The notes beneath the pieces were generated by a model. The model was not told the DNA's origin. It searched no databases and worked only from the letters and a program-made list of their open reading frames with translations. A DNA stretch of 64,000 nt, from positions 2,232,001 through 2,296,000 of the forward strand of contig NZ_CP072827.1 in NCBI RefSeq assembly GCF_017916255.1, written 5' to 3'. Origin of the DNA: Streptomyces mobaraensis NBRC 13819 = DSM 40847 (GTDB lineage Bacteria; Actinomycetota; Actinomycetes; Streptomycetales; Streptomycetaceae). The first letter of the stretch is position 1. Every line of letters starts with the position of its first letter. Made by a program: the position numbers and the translations under genes. Shown in pieces: positions 16,643-25,200 of the stretch.

Positions 16643-16692
16643 TTGGGGGTTGACGGGGCGGGGTGGCGCGTGGCGTAATAACGGAGTCGTCG

Positions 16693-16709
16693 CGAGACGG
16701 AACGTCTCG
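16693..16709. promoter_or_regulatory. TetR operator 2 (perfect 7-3-7 inverted repeat)
   Basis: CGAGACG-GAA-CGTCTCG, about 50 bp before the small gene at 16759 and 67 bp (centre to centre) from operator 1. Placed to control the divergent small gene. Confidence 0.8.
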
Positions 16710-16758
16710 TCTCGCAGAAACGGCGCCCAAGGACCGAAGACCGACGGAAGGAGCCCCC

Positions 16759-16935
16759 ATGACCCGGGGAAACGGCAGGATGCTCGGTGTGGGCGGGACC
16801 CGCAGCAATCTCTCGCGCAAGGCACTGCGCGGCAACGCGTCCGGCGGGGCCGGCCGGGGCACCGACCCGCTCGCGCAGAAGCGGGAACTGCTGCGCGCGT
16901 TGCGGGAAGGAAGGAGCGGTACCACGGGGGCATGA
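16759..16935 (+). CDS. Small basic protein, DUF6243 family
   Basis: 58 residues from ATG 16759, preceded by GAAGGAG at ideal spacing. The sequence MTRGNGRMLGVGGTRSNLSR, then KALRG and DPLAQKRELLRALRE, matches the small Gly/Arg-rich proteins that Streptomyces annotations call DUF6243. It has no signal or membrane segment and a net positive charge; nucleic-acid binding would be a guess. It is divergent from the TetR gene, with an operator in its promoter region. Confidence 0.8.
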   Translation: MTRGNGRMLGVGGTRSNLSRKALRGNASGGAGRGTDPLAQKRELLRALREGRSGTTGA

Positions 16936-16994
16936 AGGGCCGTGCGTAAACCACCCGTACGGTTCATGCGCGAACAGCGCCCAGCGTGGACGAT

Positions 16995-17027
16995 TTGGGC
17001 ACGTACGCTCGCCGCGTACGTGCCCAA
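16995..17027. promoter_or_regulatory. Perfect 13-bp inverted repeat just upstream of the dimethylargininase-like gene
   Basis: TTGGGCACGTACG (16995-17007), a 7-nt loop CTCGCCG, then the exact complement (17015-17027). The repeat ends 21 bp before the TTG start and 11 bp before the Shine-Dalgarno. It could be an operator for a dimeric regulator, or a hairpin ending the DUF6243 transcript or restraining the leader. Confidence 0.75.
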
Positions 17028-17048
17028 CACCACCGTGAGGAGCGCGAC

Positions 17049-17873
17049 TTGCGTACCGCAGCACCACGGGCGGCGAGTCCCCGCCGTTATCTGATGTGCC
17101 CGCCCACCCACTTCAAGGTCACCTACTCGATCAACCCGTGGATGGACCCGGCCAAACCGGTCGATCTGCCGCTCGCCCTCACGCAGTGGGAAACCCTCCG
17201 CGACCGCTACCGGGCCCTCGGTCACACCGTGGAGGAGCTCGAACCCCGCCCGGAACTCCCCGACATGGTGTACGCGGCGAACGGCGCCACCGTCGTCGAC
17301 GGCCGTGTCCTCGGCGCCCGCTTCGCCCACCCGCAGCGCGCGGCGGAGGCGGCGGTGCACGTGGAGTGGTTCCGCTCGCACGGCTACCCGGTGGTCCGCG
17401 AGCCCGAGCACATCAACGAGGGCGAGGGCGACTTCGCCGTCACCGACTCCTGGCTGCTCGCCGGCCGGGGCTTCCGCAGCAGTCCGCTGTCGCACCCCGA
17501 GGCCCAGGAGTTCTTCGGCCGTCCCGTCATCGGCCTGGACCTGATCGACCCCCGCTACTACCACCTCGACACGGCCCTGTGCGTCCTCGACGCGGCCACC
17601 GACGAGATCATGTACTACCCCGGCGCCTTCTCCCCCGGCAGCCGGGCCGTCCTGGAACGCCTCTTCCCCGACGCGCTCGTCGCCGACGCGGAGGACGCGG
17701 CGGCACTCGGCCTCAACGCGGTCAGCGACGGCCGCCACGTCCTCCTCCCCCAGGCGGCCGTCGGCCTCTTCGGCCCCCTGCGGGAACGCGGCTTCGAGCC
17801 GATCGGAATGGACCTGGGCGAGCTGCTGAAGGGGGGCGGCAGCGTGAAGTGCTGCACGCAGGAGTTGCGTTGA
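17049..17873 (+). CDS. Dimethylarginine dimethylaminohydrolase-like enzyme (amidinotransferase fold)
   Basis: The family hydrolyses N-omega-methylated arginines to citrulline and an amine. A TTG at 17049 with GAGGAG 7 nt upstream gives 274 residues. The guanidine-modifying core is seen in RYLMCPPTHFKVTYSINPWM, MVYAANGATVVDGRVLGARF, HINEGEGDFAVTD, the His loop DPRYYHLDTALCVLD, and the catalytic Cys region GGSVKCCTQELR at the very end (Cys268/269). Ornithine- or arginine-related hydrolases share this frame, so substrate is not certain. An ATG at 16986 would place the start inside the palindrome and is less likely. Confidence 0.88.
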   Translation: MRTAAPRAASPRRYLMCPPTHFKVTYSINPWMDPAKPVDLPLALTQWETLRDRYRALGHTVEELEPRPELPDMVYAANGATVVDGRVLGARFAHPQRAAEAAVHVEWFRSHGYPVVREPEHINEGEGDFAVTDSWLLAGRGFRSSPLSHPEAQEFFGRPVIGLDLIDPRYYHLDTALCVLDAATDEIMYYPGAFSPGSRAVLERLFPDALVADAEDAAALGLNAVSDGRHVLLPQAAVGLFGPLRERGFEPIGMDLGELLKGGGSVKCCTQELR

Positions 17874-18023
17874 GGGGTGGGGGTGAGGTGGGGGGCGGTT
17901 TGGGGGCTGGGCGCCGCCGGGGCCGGGGCCAGGCCGGAAGGCCGGGTGCCGGGCCGCCCGGGGTGGCGGCGCGCCCCGGCGGGGTCGGCGGTCGCCGCCG
18001 ACCCCCGTCGCCGGTCCCCGTCG

Positions 18024-19052
18024 TCACTCCTCGTCGCCCTCCGGCGGCCACGCGTCGCCCCAGTCCGTGTCGCGGGCGGCGCGGTAGAGGTCGCCGTGGC
18101 GCTTGGTGACCGTCTCGCGGCGCAGCCCGTCGTCGCGGGTGCACAGTTCCAGGAGGACCTGGCCCTTGCGGATCTGCGGGCGGCGTACGACGCGGGCGCG
18201 GGCGGCGGGGAGGCCGTCCGTGCCGCCCGTGGTCCGCACGGCCGCGACGTACGAGAACTTCTCGTCCTCGTACGCCAGCGAGCCGCCCTTGACCTGCCGG
18301 TGCAGGGAGGACCTGCTGACGCGGGCCGAGAAGTGGCACCAGTCCGCGCCCGGCTCTATCGGGCAGGCGGCGCTGTGCGGGCAGGGGGCGACGACCTCGA
18401 AGCCCGCCGCGATCAGCCGGTCGCGGGCCTCGATCACCCGGCGGTAGCCCTCCGGGGTGCCCGGTTCGACGATCACGGCGGCGCGGGCACGGGCGGCCTG
18501 GTCGACGACGGAACGCCGGGCGTCGTCGGTGAGTTCGCCGAGAACATACGAGACGGTGACGAGGTCGGTGCCGTCGGGGACGGCCGGGCCGCCGCCGATG
18601 ACCTGCCGCTGCCAGCGCGCGGCGCGCAGCGCGGGCGAGGCGGCGGTGCCGGCGAGTTCGGCGCCCAAGGCGAGGGCGGGTTCCGCCCAGTCCAGGACGG
18701 TGGTCGTCCGCTCGCCCTCCGGCCAGGCCGCCGCGACGGCCCAGGTCGCCGCGCCCGTACCGCCGCCGAGGTCCACGTGCGAGCCGGGCGACCAGTCGGG
18801 CAGCCGGTCCCGGAACGCCTCCAGCGCGTGCCGGACGGCCTCGAAGGTCGCGGGCATGCGGTAGGCGGCGTAGGCGGCGACGTCGGAACGGTCGCGCAGG
18901 ACCGGCGCGTCGGTCGGGGTCCGCCCCCGGTAGTTGGCGATCAGCCGCTCGACGGCCCGGGCGGCCTGCCGGGGCGGCAGACCGTCGAGCAGTCCGGCGA
19001 GCGCGGCGCGGAGGTTCTCGCCGGTCGGCGGCGTGTTCTCGGGGGCGTGCAT
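18024..19052 (-). CDS. Rsm22-like small-ribosomal-subunit methyltransferase
   Basis: 342 residues from ATG 19052. The SAM-binding motif HVDLGGGTGAATW is at 92-104 and VIVEPGTPEGY at about 193-204. A Cys motif typical of Rsm22/METTL17-like proteins follows: PCPHSAACPI and DWCHF (Cys224, 230, 239), where METTL17 relatives hold a 4Fe-4S cluster. It likely binds rRNA of the small subunit; whether it methylates or acts as an assembly factor is open. The C-terminal half with KFSYVAAVR and an RRPQIRKGQVLLELC segment also matches the family. It is a single gene next to a Bcr/CflA exporter. Confidence 0.88.
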   Translation of the reverse strand: MHAPENTPPTGENLRAALAGLLDGLPPRQAARAVERLIANYRGRTPTDAPVLRDRSDVAAYAAYRMPATFEAVRHALEAFRDRLPDWSPGSHVDLGGGTGAATWAVAAAWPEGERTTTVLDWAEPALALGAELAGTAASPALRAARWQRQVIGGGPAVPDGTDLVTVSYVLGELTDDARRSVVDQAARARAAVIVEPGTPEGYRRVIEARDRLIAAGFEVVAPCPHSAACPIEPGADWCHFSARVSRSSLHRQVKGGSLAYEDEKFSYVAAVRTTGGTDGLPAARARVVRRPQIRKGQVLLELCTRDDGLRRETVTKRHGDLYRAARDTDWGDAWPPEGDEE

Positions 19053-19194
19053 TGGGTGGATTTTACGGGGTGGACGAGGACGGAACGGCGCTGCCCGCGC
19101 CACCGGCGCCCGGCCGTTCCCAGGGCGCGCAGCCGAGAGCGCGTACCCCGGCACTCGAACGCGGCCGACCCGCGCGACTCGGACGACCGGGCCA

Positions 19195-20532
19195 CTACTC
19201 CGCGAGCCCGTCACCCGCCGAGCCGGTCGTACCCACCCTGTCCGCGCCCCCGCGCGGGCCGCGCCGCCGACACAGCAGGACGAAGCTGAGCACCGCCGCC
19301 ACCGCGCAGGTGAGCTGGACGGCGGCCATCGGGACGGCCGTGTGCTCGCCGGCGATGCCGACGAGCGGGGAGGCGACGGCGCCGAGCAGATAGGTGGAGG
19401 TGCCGAGCAGGGCCGAGGCGGAGCCGGCCGCGTTGCCGGAGCGCATCAGGGCCTGGGCGTTGGTGTTGGGCATGGCCAGGCCCATGGCGGCCATCAGGAC
19501 GAAAAGCCCGGTGGCGACCGCGGCCAGCCCCGGCTTGCCGAGGACGCCCGTCGTCATCACCAGCAGGGCCGCCGCGGCCAGGGTGATCACGGCGAGGCCC
19601 CAGCCGAGGGCCTTGTCCAGGCTGACGCGCCCGACCAGCACCTTGCCGTTGATCTGGCCGACGAGGACCAGGCCGACGGAGTTGAGGCCGAACAGCAGGC
19701 TGAACGTCTGCGGCGAGGCGCCGTAGATGTCCTGGACGACGAACGGCGACGCCGAGATGTAGGAGAAGAGGGCGGCGAAGGCGAAACCGCCGGAGAGCAT
19801 GTAGCCGGTGAAGGCGCGGTCCGCGAGCAGGCCGCGCATCGCGCGCAGCGTCCCGCCGAGGCCGCCGGACTGCCGGCGGCCGGGCGGCAGGGTCTCGTCG
19901 AGGTAGCGGTACACGAGGAACGTCAGGGCGAGGCCGACGCCGGTGAGCACCACGAAGACGCCGCGCCAGTCCGTGAAGCGCAGCAGCTGCCCCCCGATGA
20001 GCGGTGCGACGACGGGGGCCACGCCCGATATCAGCATCAGGGTGGAGAAGAAACGGGCCATGGCCACGCCGTCGTACAGGTCGCGGACCACGGCGCGCGC
20101 GATCACGATGCCCGCCGCGCCGGCCAGCCCCTGGACCAGGCGGAACGCGATGAGCATGGGCGCGTTGGGGGCGACCGCGCAGAGGACGGTGGCGACGACG
20201 TAGAGGGCCATGCCGACGAGCAGCGGCCGGCGGCGGCCCCACTTGTCGCTCATCGGGCCGACGACGAGCTGGCCCAGCGCCATGCCCATGAGGCAGCCGG
20301 TGAGGGTGAGCTGGACGGTGGCCGCGGGACTTCTCAGGGAGTCCGTCACCTCGGGGAGCGCCGGCAGGTACATGTCCATGGACAGCGGGGCCACGGCCGT
20401 GAGCCCGCCCAGGGCGAGGGTGACGAACAGCCGGTTCCGACGGCCGGGCGGCGCCCCGGCCGGGGAGGATATGTGCCGGTCGGACGGGGCGCCCCCGGGC
20501 GCTTGGGCCGCGGCGGGTGCGGGCTCCTTCAT
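19195..20532 (-). CDS. Bcr/CflA-family drug exporter (MFS, 12 membrane segments)
   Basis: 445 residues. After a hydrophilic Pro/Ala-rich start of ~30 residues, the first helix has the family pattern GGLTAVAPLSMDMYLPALPEV. Motif A is GPMSDKWGRRRPLL, and the DRDLYDG-like segment AVVRDLYDGVAMARFFSTLMLISGVAPVVAPLIGG is typical of Bcr/CflA. The product uses the proton gradient to export drugs such as chloramphenicol or bicyclomycin in relatives; the substrate here is unknown. Genes on both sides are not evidently related. Confidence 0.93.
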   Translation of the reverse strand: MKEPAPAAAQAPGGAPSDRHISSPAGAPPGRRNRLFVTLALGGLTAVAPLSMDMYLPALPEVTDSLRSPAATVQLTLTGCLMGMALGQLVVGPMSDKWGRRRPLLVGMALYVVATVLCAVAPNAPMLIAFRLVQGLAGAAGIVIARAVVRDLYDGVAMARFFSTLMLISGVAPVVAPLIGGQLLRFTDWRGVFVVLTGVGLALTFLVYRYLDETLPPGRRQSGGLGGTLRAMRGLLADRAFTGYMLSGGFAFAALFSYISASPFVVQDIYGASPQTFSLLFGLNSVGLVLVGQINGKVLVGRVSLDKALGWGLAVITLAAAALLVMTTGVLGKPGLAAVATGLFVLMAAMGLAMPNTNAQALMRSGNAAGSASALLGTSTYLLGAVASPLVGIAGEHTAVPMAAVQLTCAVAAVLSFVLLCRRRGPRGGADRVGTTGSAGDGLAE

Positions 20533-20791
20533 GCATTACTCCATGGCTCGTACAGGTATCCCTCCATCGTGTCATGGACGCATCCCAACCCCGTTCCTTA
20601 CAAGGGCGCACAGCAGCGGGGGCGCGCCCGCCCATGCGCCTCATACGCCTCCCGGAATGGCTGGTTCCGGGAGTAGCGTCCCGTCACGCTCGGCCCAAAG
20701 GCAGGCTTCGCGCAGGCGCGCAGGCTCACAGGCGCGCAAGGGGGCATCAGGCACGCGGACACCCGCCGGGGCCATACCGAGGGGGACGGAC

Positions 20792-21430
20792 ATGAGCGCC
20801 GGAGATCCACCACACCTGCCCGATCCACCGGGGACCCCGCTGTGGCGCCGCGTCTGGGCCTACTGGGTCACCGGCGGGCTGGCCATCGTGCTCGGGTCGC
20901 TCCTGCCGATCCTGCTCCAGGGACACTCCTCGAACGACAAGGCGGATCCGCCGACGCCCCCGCCGACGGGCGGCCCGACGAGCGGTCCGACGAGCGGCAG
21001 CCCTTGGACGCCCCCGGCCTCCGGCCCGACGACCCCGGCCCCCGGACCGGTGACCACTCCGCCCCAGCCGGTCTTCCCGCCGTACACGACGGCGCCCGCG
21101 ACCCTACGGGTCTCGGCCAGTGTCACCAGCGTCCTGACCCAGGGATCGGCCGGCGTCGGCCTCACCAAGGTGCAGGTGAACGTCACGTTCAACGGCCTGA
21201 AGGGCCAGATCGCCTCCATCAGGTGGCATACGTACAACGACCTGACCAAGCAGTCCCTGAGCCTCGACAGCACCATCCGTTCGCCGGTCCTCAACTGGGA
21301 CATCACCAACTGGCACCCCACCTTCGTCGTCGTCAACCCCGCCGTGCACTGGCAGCTCCAGGTGACGGCCTACGGGCCGGACGGCACCCAACTCGCCACG
21401 AACCACTCGAACTTCACGTTCTCCTCGTGA
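20792..21430 (+). CDS. Membrane-anchored protein with Pro/Thr linker and extracellular beta domain, unknown function
   Basis: 212 residues from ATG 20792. One membrane segment lies at about 25-45 (YWVTGGLAIVLGSLLPILL). It is followed by ~60 residues of Pro/Thr/Gly/Ser linker (PPTPPPTGGPTSGPTSG) and then a ~110-residue beta-rich domain from TLRVSASVTSVLTQG to LATNHSNFTFSS with few charges. I recognise no family. The layout suggests a cell-surface protein held clear of the membrane by the linker. Confidence 0.7.
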   Translation: MSAGDPPHLPDPPGTPLWRRVWAYWVTGGLAIVLGSLLPILLQGHSSNDKADPPTPPPTGGPTSGPTSGSPWTPPASGPTTPAPGPVTTPPQPVFPPYTTAPATLRVSASVTSVLTQGSAGVGLTKVQVNVTFNGLKGQIASIRWHTYNDLTKQSLSLDSTIRSPVLNWDITNWHPTFVVVNPAVHWQLQVTAYGPDGTQLATNHSNFTFSS

Positions 21431-21637
21431 CGGGGGCGGACGGTGAGGATGGTGGTACGCGATGGGGGGCGGGGGCTGAGTTTGGCGCGATTTGACCCTT
21501 GAGGGCACTTCCGTCGCGCACGCCGGAAAAGAGTTCGATGCACCACGCAACCGTCATCGCTCTTTTCCCGTATTCCCCAGTGAAGCCCCGCCATCGGGTC
21601 ATCGAGACCCAACGGGTCCATCAGGGAGGAATACGCC

Positions 21638-22063
21638 ATGAACCGTGCCTACCGCTTCGCCATAGCCGGTGCCCTCGCCGCCGGCCTCGCCGCCGGAGGC
21701 GCTGCCACCGCCTTCGCCGCACCGGCCCCCGCGCCCGCTCCCGTCGCGTCCGCCCCCGTCACCTCCGTGGCCACCGCCGCCCCGGCGGCCAAGCCCGCGC
21801 TCACCGCCCAGTCGAGCGTCGCCACGATCGGCGCGTGGCAGGAGTTCCGCGTCAGTGGCAAGGCCACCGGCATCAAGCCGGGCACCACGGTCGTCCTCCA
21901 GCAGAAGCAGGGTGCCAAGTGGGTCTCCCTGCCCGCGAAGGTCACCGTCAGCAAGAGCTCCACCTACTCCATGCGCGTCAAGCTCGGCATCAAGGGCAAG
22001 AACGCCCTGCGGGTGGCGGGCGGCGGCGCGGTCTCCGAGCCGATTTACGTCACCGTGCGCTGA
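21638..22063 (+). CDS. Secreted small protein with Ala/Pro stalk and Ig-like domain
   Basis: 141 residues from ATG 21638, with GGAGG upstream. The signal peptide ends in TAFAA. A stalk APAPAPVASAPVTSVATAAP follows, then about 85 residues starting SSVATIGAWQEFRVSGKATG and containing VVLQQKQGAKWVSLPAKVTV and YSMRVKLGIKGKNALRVAG, the strand order of an Ig-like fold used in bacterial surface proteins. No catalytic motif is seen. It is probably a released or wall-associated protein, function unknown. Confidence 0.75.
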   Translation: MNRAYRFAIAGALAAGLAAGGAATAFAAPAPAPAPVASAPVTSVATAAPAAKPALTAQSSVATIGAWQEFRVSGKATGIKPGTTVVLQQKQGAKWVSLPAKVTVSKSSTYSMRVKLGIKGKNALRVAGGGAVSEPIYVTVR

Positions 22064-22218
22064 GGCGACGCGCACGCCGTTCCCTCCGGGGCCCTGTACC
22101 GGCGGCCGGCCGGGCGGGACCTCCGGGGGGCGGTTACCCCGTACGGTCTGCGCACTGGGGCCGTGCACGCCCCGACACCACCGGAATAACCGGCCTCCTC
22201 CGCCCGGTTGGTGTGGCC

Positions 22219-23136
22219 ATGACGATCACCGACGGCACCGCCGCCTCTTCCGCGTCCGCCGCCCCCACGGCCCCCGCCACCCCCACCGAGGTCCTGCGCT
22301 ACACCGCCTTCTCCACCGACCCCGCGGGCGGCAACCCCGCCGGCGTCGTCCTGGACGCGGCCGGGCTGGACGACGCGGAGCTGCTGCGGATCGCCGCCGA
22401 AGTCGGTTACAGCGAGACCGCGTTCGTCACCGCGCCGCCCGAGGGCGCCGCCGAGCCGGACCGGTCGTTCACCCTCCGCTTCTTCAGCCCGCTGGCCGAG
22501 GTCTCCTTCTGCGGCCACGCCACCGTCGCCACCGCCGTGGCCCTGGCCGAGCGGCGCGGCCCCGGGGAGTTCGTCTTCGCCACCCGAGCGGGCACCGTCC
22601 CGGTCTCCGTCGCGGAACACGACGGCGTCCTGCGCGCCACCCTGACCTCGGTCGAGCCGCACACGGAGGAGGCCGCCGCCGAGGACGTCGCCGAGGCGCT
22701 GGCCGCCCTGGACTGGCCCGCCGCCGACCTCGACCCGGCCTTCCCGCCGCGCATCGCCTACGCCGGCGCCCGCCACCTCGTCCTCGGCGCGGCCACCCGG
22801 GAGCGGCTCGCCGCCCTGGACTACGACTTCGAGCGGCTGGCCGCCCTGATGCGGAAGCTGGACCTCACGACGGTGCAACTCGTGTGGCGTGAGAGCGAGT
22901 CGGTGTTCCACGTCCGCGACCCCTTCCCCGTCGGCGGTGTGGTCGAGGACCCCGCGACGGGCGCGGCGGCCGCCGCCCTCGGCGCGTACCTGCGGGAACG
23001 CGGCCTCGTCGGCGACGACGCGACGCTCACCCTGCACCAGGGCGACGACCTCGGACGTCCTGGTGTCCTGGAGGTCGTCCTCCGGCCGGGCGACCCGCGG
23101 GTGCGGGTGTCGGGGACGGCTACGCGGATGGGCTGA
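22219..23136 (+). CDS. PhzF-family isomerase
   Basis: 305 residues from ATG 22219. The diaminopimelate-epimerase-like fold is shown by YTAFSTDPAGGNPAGVVLDA, the catalytic Glu in EVGYSETAFVT, the FFSPLAEVSFCGHATVATA motif and the late PVGGVVEDPATGAAAAALGAYL and VSGTATRMG ends. PhzF in phenazine synthesis isomerises dihydro-3-hydroxyanthranilate, but most relatives have other, unknown substrates and no phenazine genes are nearby. No clear ribosome site precedes the ATG. Confidence 0.92.
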   Translation: MTITDGTAASSASAAPTAPATPTEVLRYTAFSTDPAGGNPAGVVLDAAGLDDAELLRIAAEVGYSETAFVTAPPEGAAEPDRSFTLRFFSPLAEVSFCGHATVATAVALAERRGPGEFVFATRAGTVPVSVAEHDGVLRATLTSVEPHTEEAAAEDVAEALAALDWPAADLDPAFPPRIAYAGARHLVLGAATRERLAALDYDFERLAALMRKLDLTTVQLVWRESESVFHVRDPFPVGGVVEDPATGAAAAALGAYLRERGLVGDDATLTLHQGDDLGRPGVLEVVLRPGDPRVRVSGTATRMG

Positions 23137-23230
23137 GGCGGATCGGTCGAGGCTGATCGGTTGCGGCGGATCCGCTGCGGCGGATCGGCTGGTACAGGCG
23201 GGCCGGTCGGCGCAGGGCCGTCGGCGCCGG

Positions 23231-23300
23231 ACGGTCGGCATGGGACGGTCGGCATGGGACGGTCGGCATGGGACGGTCGGCATGGGACGGTCGGCATGGG
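23231..23300. repeat. 14-bp tandem repeat, five identical copies
   Basis: The unit ACGGTCGGCATGGG is repeated five times without a mismatch, followed by a partial unit. It is flanked on the left by less exact CGGATCGGTxG repeats (23137-23210). It lies where the DUF1330-like gene of the minus strand loses its family likeness. There are no spacers, so it is not a CRISPR array. Confidence 0.92.
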
Positions 23301-23339
23301 ACGGCTGGAGCGGGCCGGCCCGCGAGCCGACGGCCAGGG

Positions 23340-23522
23340 GGGTGCCGCCCGACGGCACCGCACCCGGCCGGGTGCCCGCACCCCCTCGACGGCCTCGGGA
23401 GTCCCACCCTTCACGAGGTAACGGCCGCCGTGGGCGCGGATGGACGGCTCGGCGGCCCGGTGGTACCGGCCGGCGGCCTCGGCGTCCGGCACGTCGGCTT
23501 CGACGATCACGTGGGCGGGCAT
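23340..23522 (-). pseudogene. DUF1330-family gene broken after about 45 codons
   Basis: From ATG 23522, preceded by GGAGGAGAG, the frame reads MPAHVIVEADVPDAEAAGRY, then SIRAHGGRYLVKGGTPEAVEG and APGR, which is the first half of a ~95-residue DUF1330 (dimeric ferredoxin-like) protein. The expected second half (an EFP-x-x-E-x-A-x-x-W stretch) is absent; the frame instead runs into the 14-bp tandem repeat with no stop for hundreds of bases, reading through the antisense of PhzF. I judge the gene inactivated by repeat expansion or a deletion at this spot. Confidence 0.65.
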
Positions 23523-23586
23523 GGGACTCTCCTCCGTCCGGTTCGTGCGGTGGTCCGGTTCAGGTGCTCCGGTTCGGATGCACCGG

Positions 23587-24588
23587 TCAGAGCCGGTCCG
23601 GAACGACCGGCCCGCTCGCACGGGCCCCCACGCCGGTCCCCGCCCCCGCTGCGTCCACCGGCCGGAGCCGCCCCGTCCGGGCCAGGAAGGCGACGAACGC
23701 GGCCATGACGATCCACCCGGGCCACCCGGTGAGCCCCATGTGCAGCGGATCGAGTGCGGCGTCCGGGTCGGCGAACTCCTTGACCATGCCCACGCTCAGG
23801 GAACTGACGAAGGCGTGGGCGACGACGGCGGGCACCACCGAGCCGGAGCGCAGCCGCAGCCAGGTGAAGACCGGCAGGACCAGCGTGCAGCTCACCACCA
23901 TCGCGGGCACGGACACGTACCAGGACCGGCCGGGGTACTGCCCGCCCATGATCAGCGTGGGCAGGTGCCACAGGGCGAAGGCGGCGCCGGTCAGCAGGTA
24001 CGCCCGGAGCGGGCGCGTCCGGTGGCCGTCCCGCAGCAGGCGCGGGAACAGGTAGCCCTGCCAGCCCAGTTCCTCGCCGAAGAACAGCGGCAACGACACC
24101 ACCAGCCCCACCGACCCGCCGGCCAGCCAGCCGGTCACACTCCCGGCGTCCAACTCCCCGACGGGATACCGTCCGACGAGGGCTCCGAGGGCCAGTGCCG
24201 CCAGGGTGAGCCCGGCGGGCACAGCGGCGGCCGTCAGGCACTCCCGCACCGCACGCCCCCACGGCCTCGGCCACCTCAGCGCCAGCGCCTCCCACACCCG
24301 CCCGCCCCCACGCCGTCCGTACCGCACGGCGACGACCGCACCGAGCGCGGGCGCGAACATCGCGACGGCGATGCACACTTCCGCCAGCGCGCCCGTCGCC
24401 TCGCGGGCGTCACCCCGCCGGTACCCGGTCACCAGCAGCGGCAGCATGGCCAGCCACATACCGGCGTACGCCACCCCGAGATAGAGCCACAGGTCCCGCC
24501 GCCGACCGTCCGGTCGCACCCGCCCGGACCCCGCCGGCCGCGAACCCACCCGCCTGGAAAGGGGCGTTCCCCCCGTCGAATTCGTCAT
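23587..24588 (-). CDS. CPBP-family intramembrane metalloprotease (CAAX protease-like)
   Basis: 333 residues with about eight membrane helices. The three catalytic motifs are present: EELGWQG at 172-178 (the EExxxR-type motif, here with Gln in place of the usual Arg), FALWHLP with His208 and VAHAF with His258. Members cleave membrane proteins or prenylated peptides, or process bacteriocins and give self-immunity. The first 30 residues are hydrophilic and Arg-rich. It is divergent from the following small membrane protein gene. Confidence 0.9.
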   Translation of the reverse strand: MTNSTGGTPLSRRVGSRPAGSGRVRPDGRRRDLWLYLGVAYAGMWLAMLPLLVTGYRRGDAREATGALAEVCIAVAMFAPALGAVVAVRYGRRGGGRVWEALALRWPRPWGRAVRECLTAAAVPAGLTLAALALGALVGRYPVGELDAGSVTGWLAGGSVGLVVSLPLFFGEELGWQGYLFPRLLRDGHRTRPLRAYLLTGAAFALWHLPTLIMGGQYPGRSWYVSVPAMVVSCTLVLPVFTWLRLRSGSVVPAVVAHAFVSSLSVGMVKEFADPDAALDPLHMGLTGWPGWIVMAAFVAFLARTGRLRPVDAAGAGTGVGARASGPVVPDRL

Positions 24589-24720
24589 GCAGCCGACGCT
24601 ACGAAGCGGCGCGCACCCCCGTAATCCGGCCGACTACGCCTCGGAGGTGCAGTTTTCTGCACCTCACACACCGGCACAGCCGCCCGGAAGGTTTCCCTCA
24701 CGTCCGGCTAGTATCCGATC

Positions 24721-25200
24721 ATGATGCTGGTGGGACTGGTGGTGTTCCTCTTCGTCTTTTCCGCATGCTTCTTCGTCGCATGGCTGCTCTGCTACCTGCC
24801 GTGGCGGCTCGCCCGCCGGACGGTGGAGGCCCACCGGCTGCGCGCCCACGGCCCCCGCGTGACGGGCCGGGTGGTCTCCGTTTGCACCGGTACGGACGAC
24901 GACGGCGACCCGCGGTACTACCCTGTCGTCTCCTTCGCTCTCAAAAGCCCGCCGCACACCACCATCGAGGCGAGATCGGCGACCGGCTCACGACGCAGCT
25001 ACACCCTGACCCCGGGAGAGAAGGCGGCGGTCTTCTACGCCCCCCAGAACCCGGAGAACGTCATGGCCGTCGGGCAGGACTCGGCCGGCGGCCCGTTGCG
25101 GTACGGGGTCCTCACGCTCCTCGCCGGAGCGCTCTGCGCCGGGGCGCTGCCCTTTGTGCTCATGTGGTGGTACACGTGGGTGAGGATCACGCTGAGGTAG
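24721..25200 (+). CDS. DUF3592-like small membrane protein
   Basis: 159 residues from ATG 24721. Two membrane helices (about 1-28 and 120-150) flank a soluble beta domain containing VTGRVVSVCTGTDDDGDPRY, YYPVVSFAL and YTLTPGEKAAVFYAPQNPENV, the pattern of DUF3592 proteins. Function is unknown; related proteins are held at the membrane. Its 3' end overlaps the convergent oxidoreductase gene by 14 bp. Confidence 0.8.
   Translation: MMLVGLVVFLFVFSACFFVAWLLCYLPWRLARRTVEAHRLRAHGPRVTGRVVSVCTGTDDDGDPRYYPVVSFALKSPPHTTIEARSATGSRRSYTLTPGEKAAVFYAPQNPENVMAVGQDSAGGPLRYGVLTLLAGALCAGALPFVLMWWYTWVRITLR

Noticed and set aside
22200..23136. Part of a phenazine gene cluster, because of the PhzF-like gene
   Set aside because: No other phenazine gene is near; PhzF relatives mostly have other roles.
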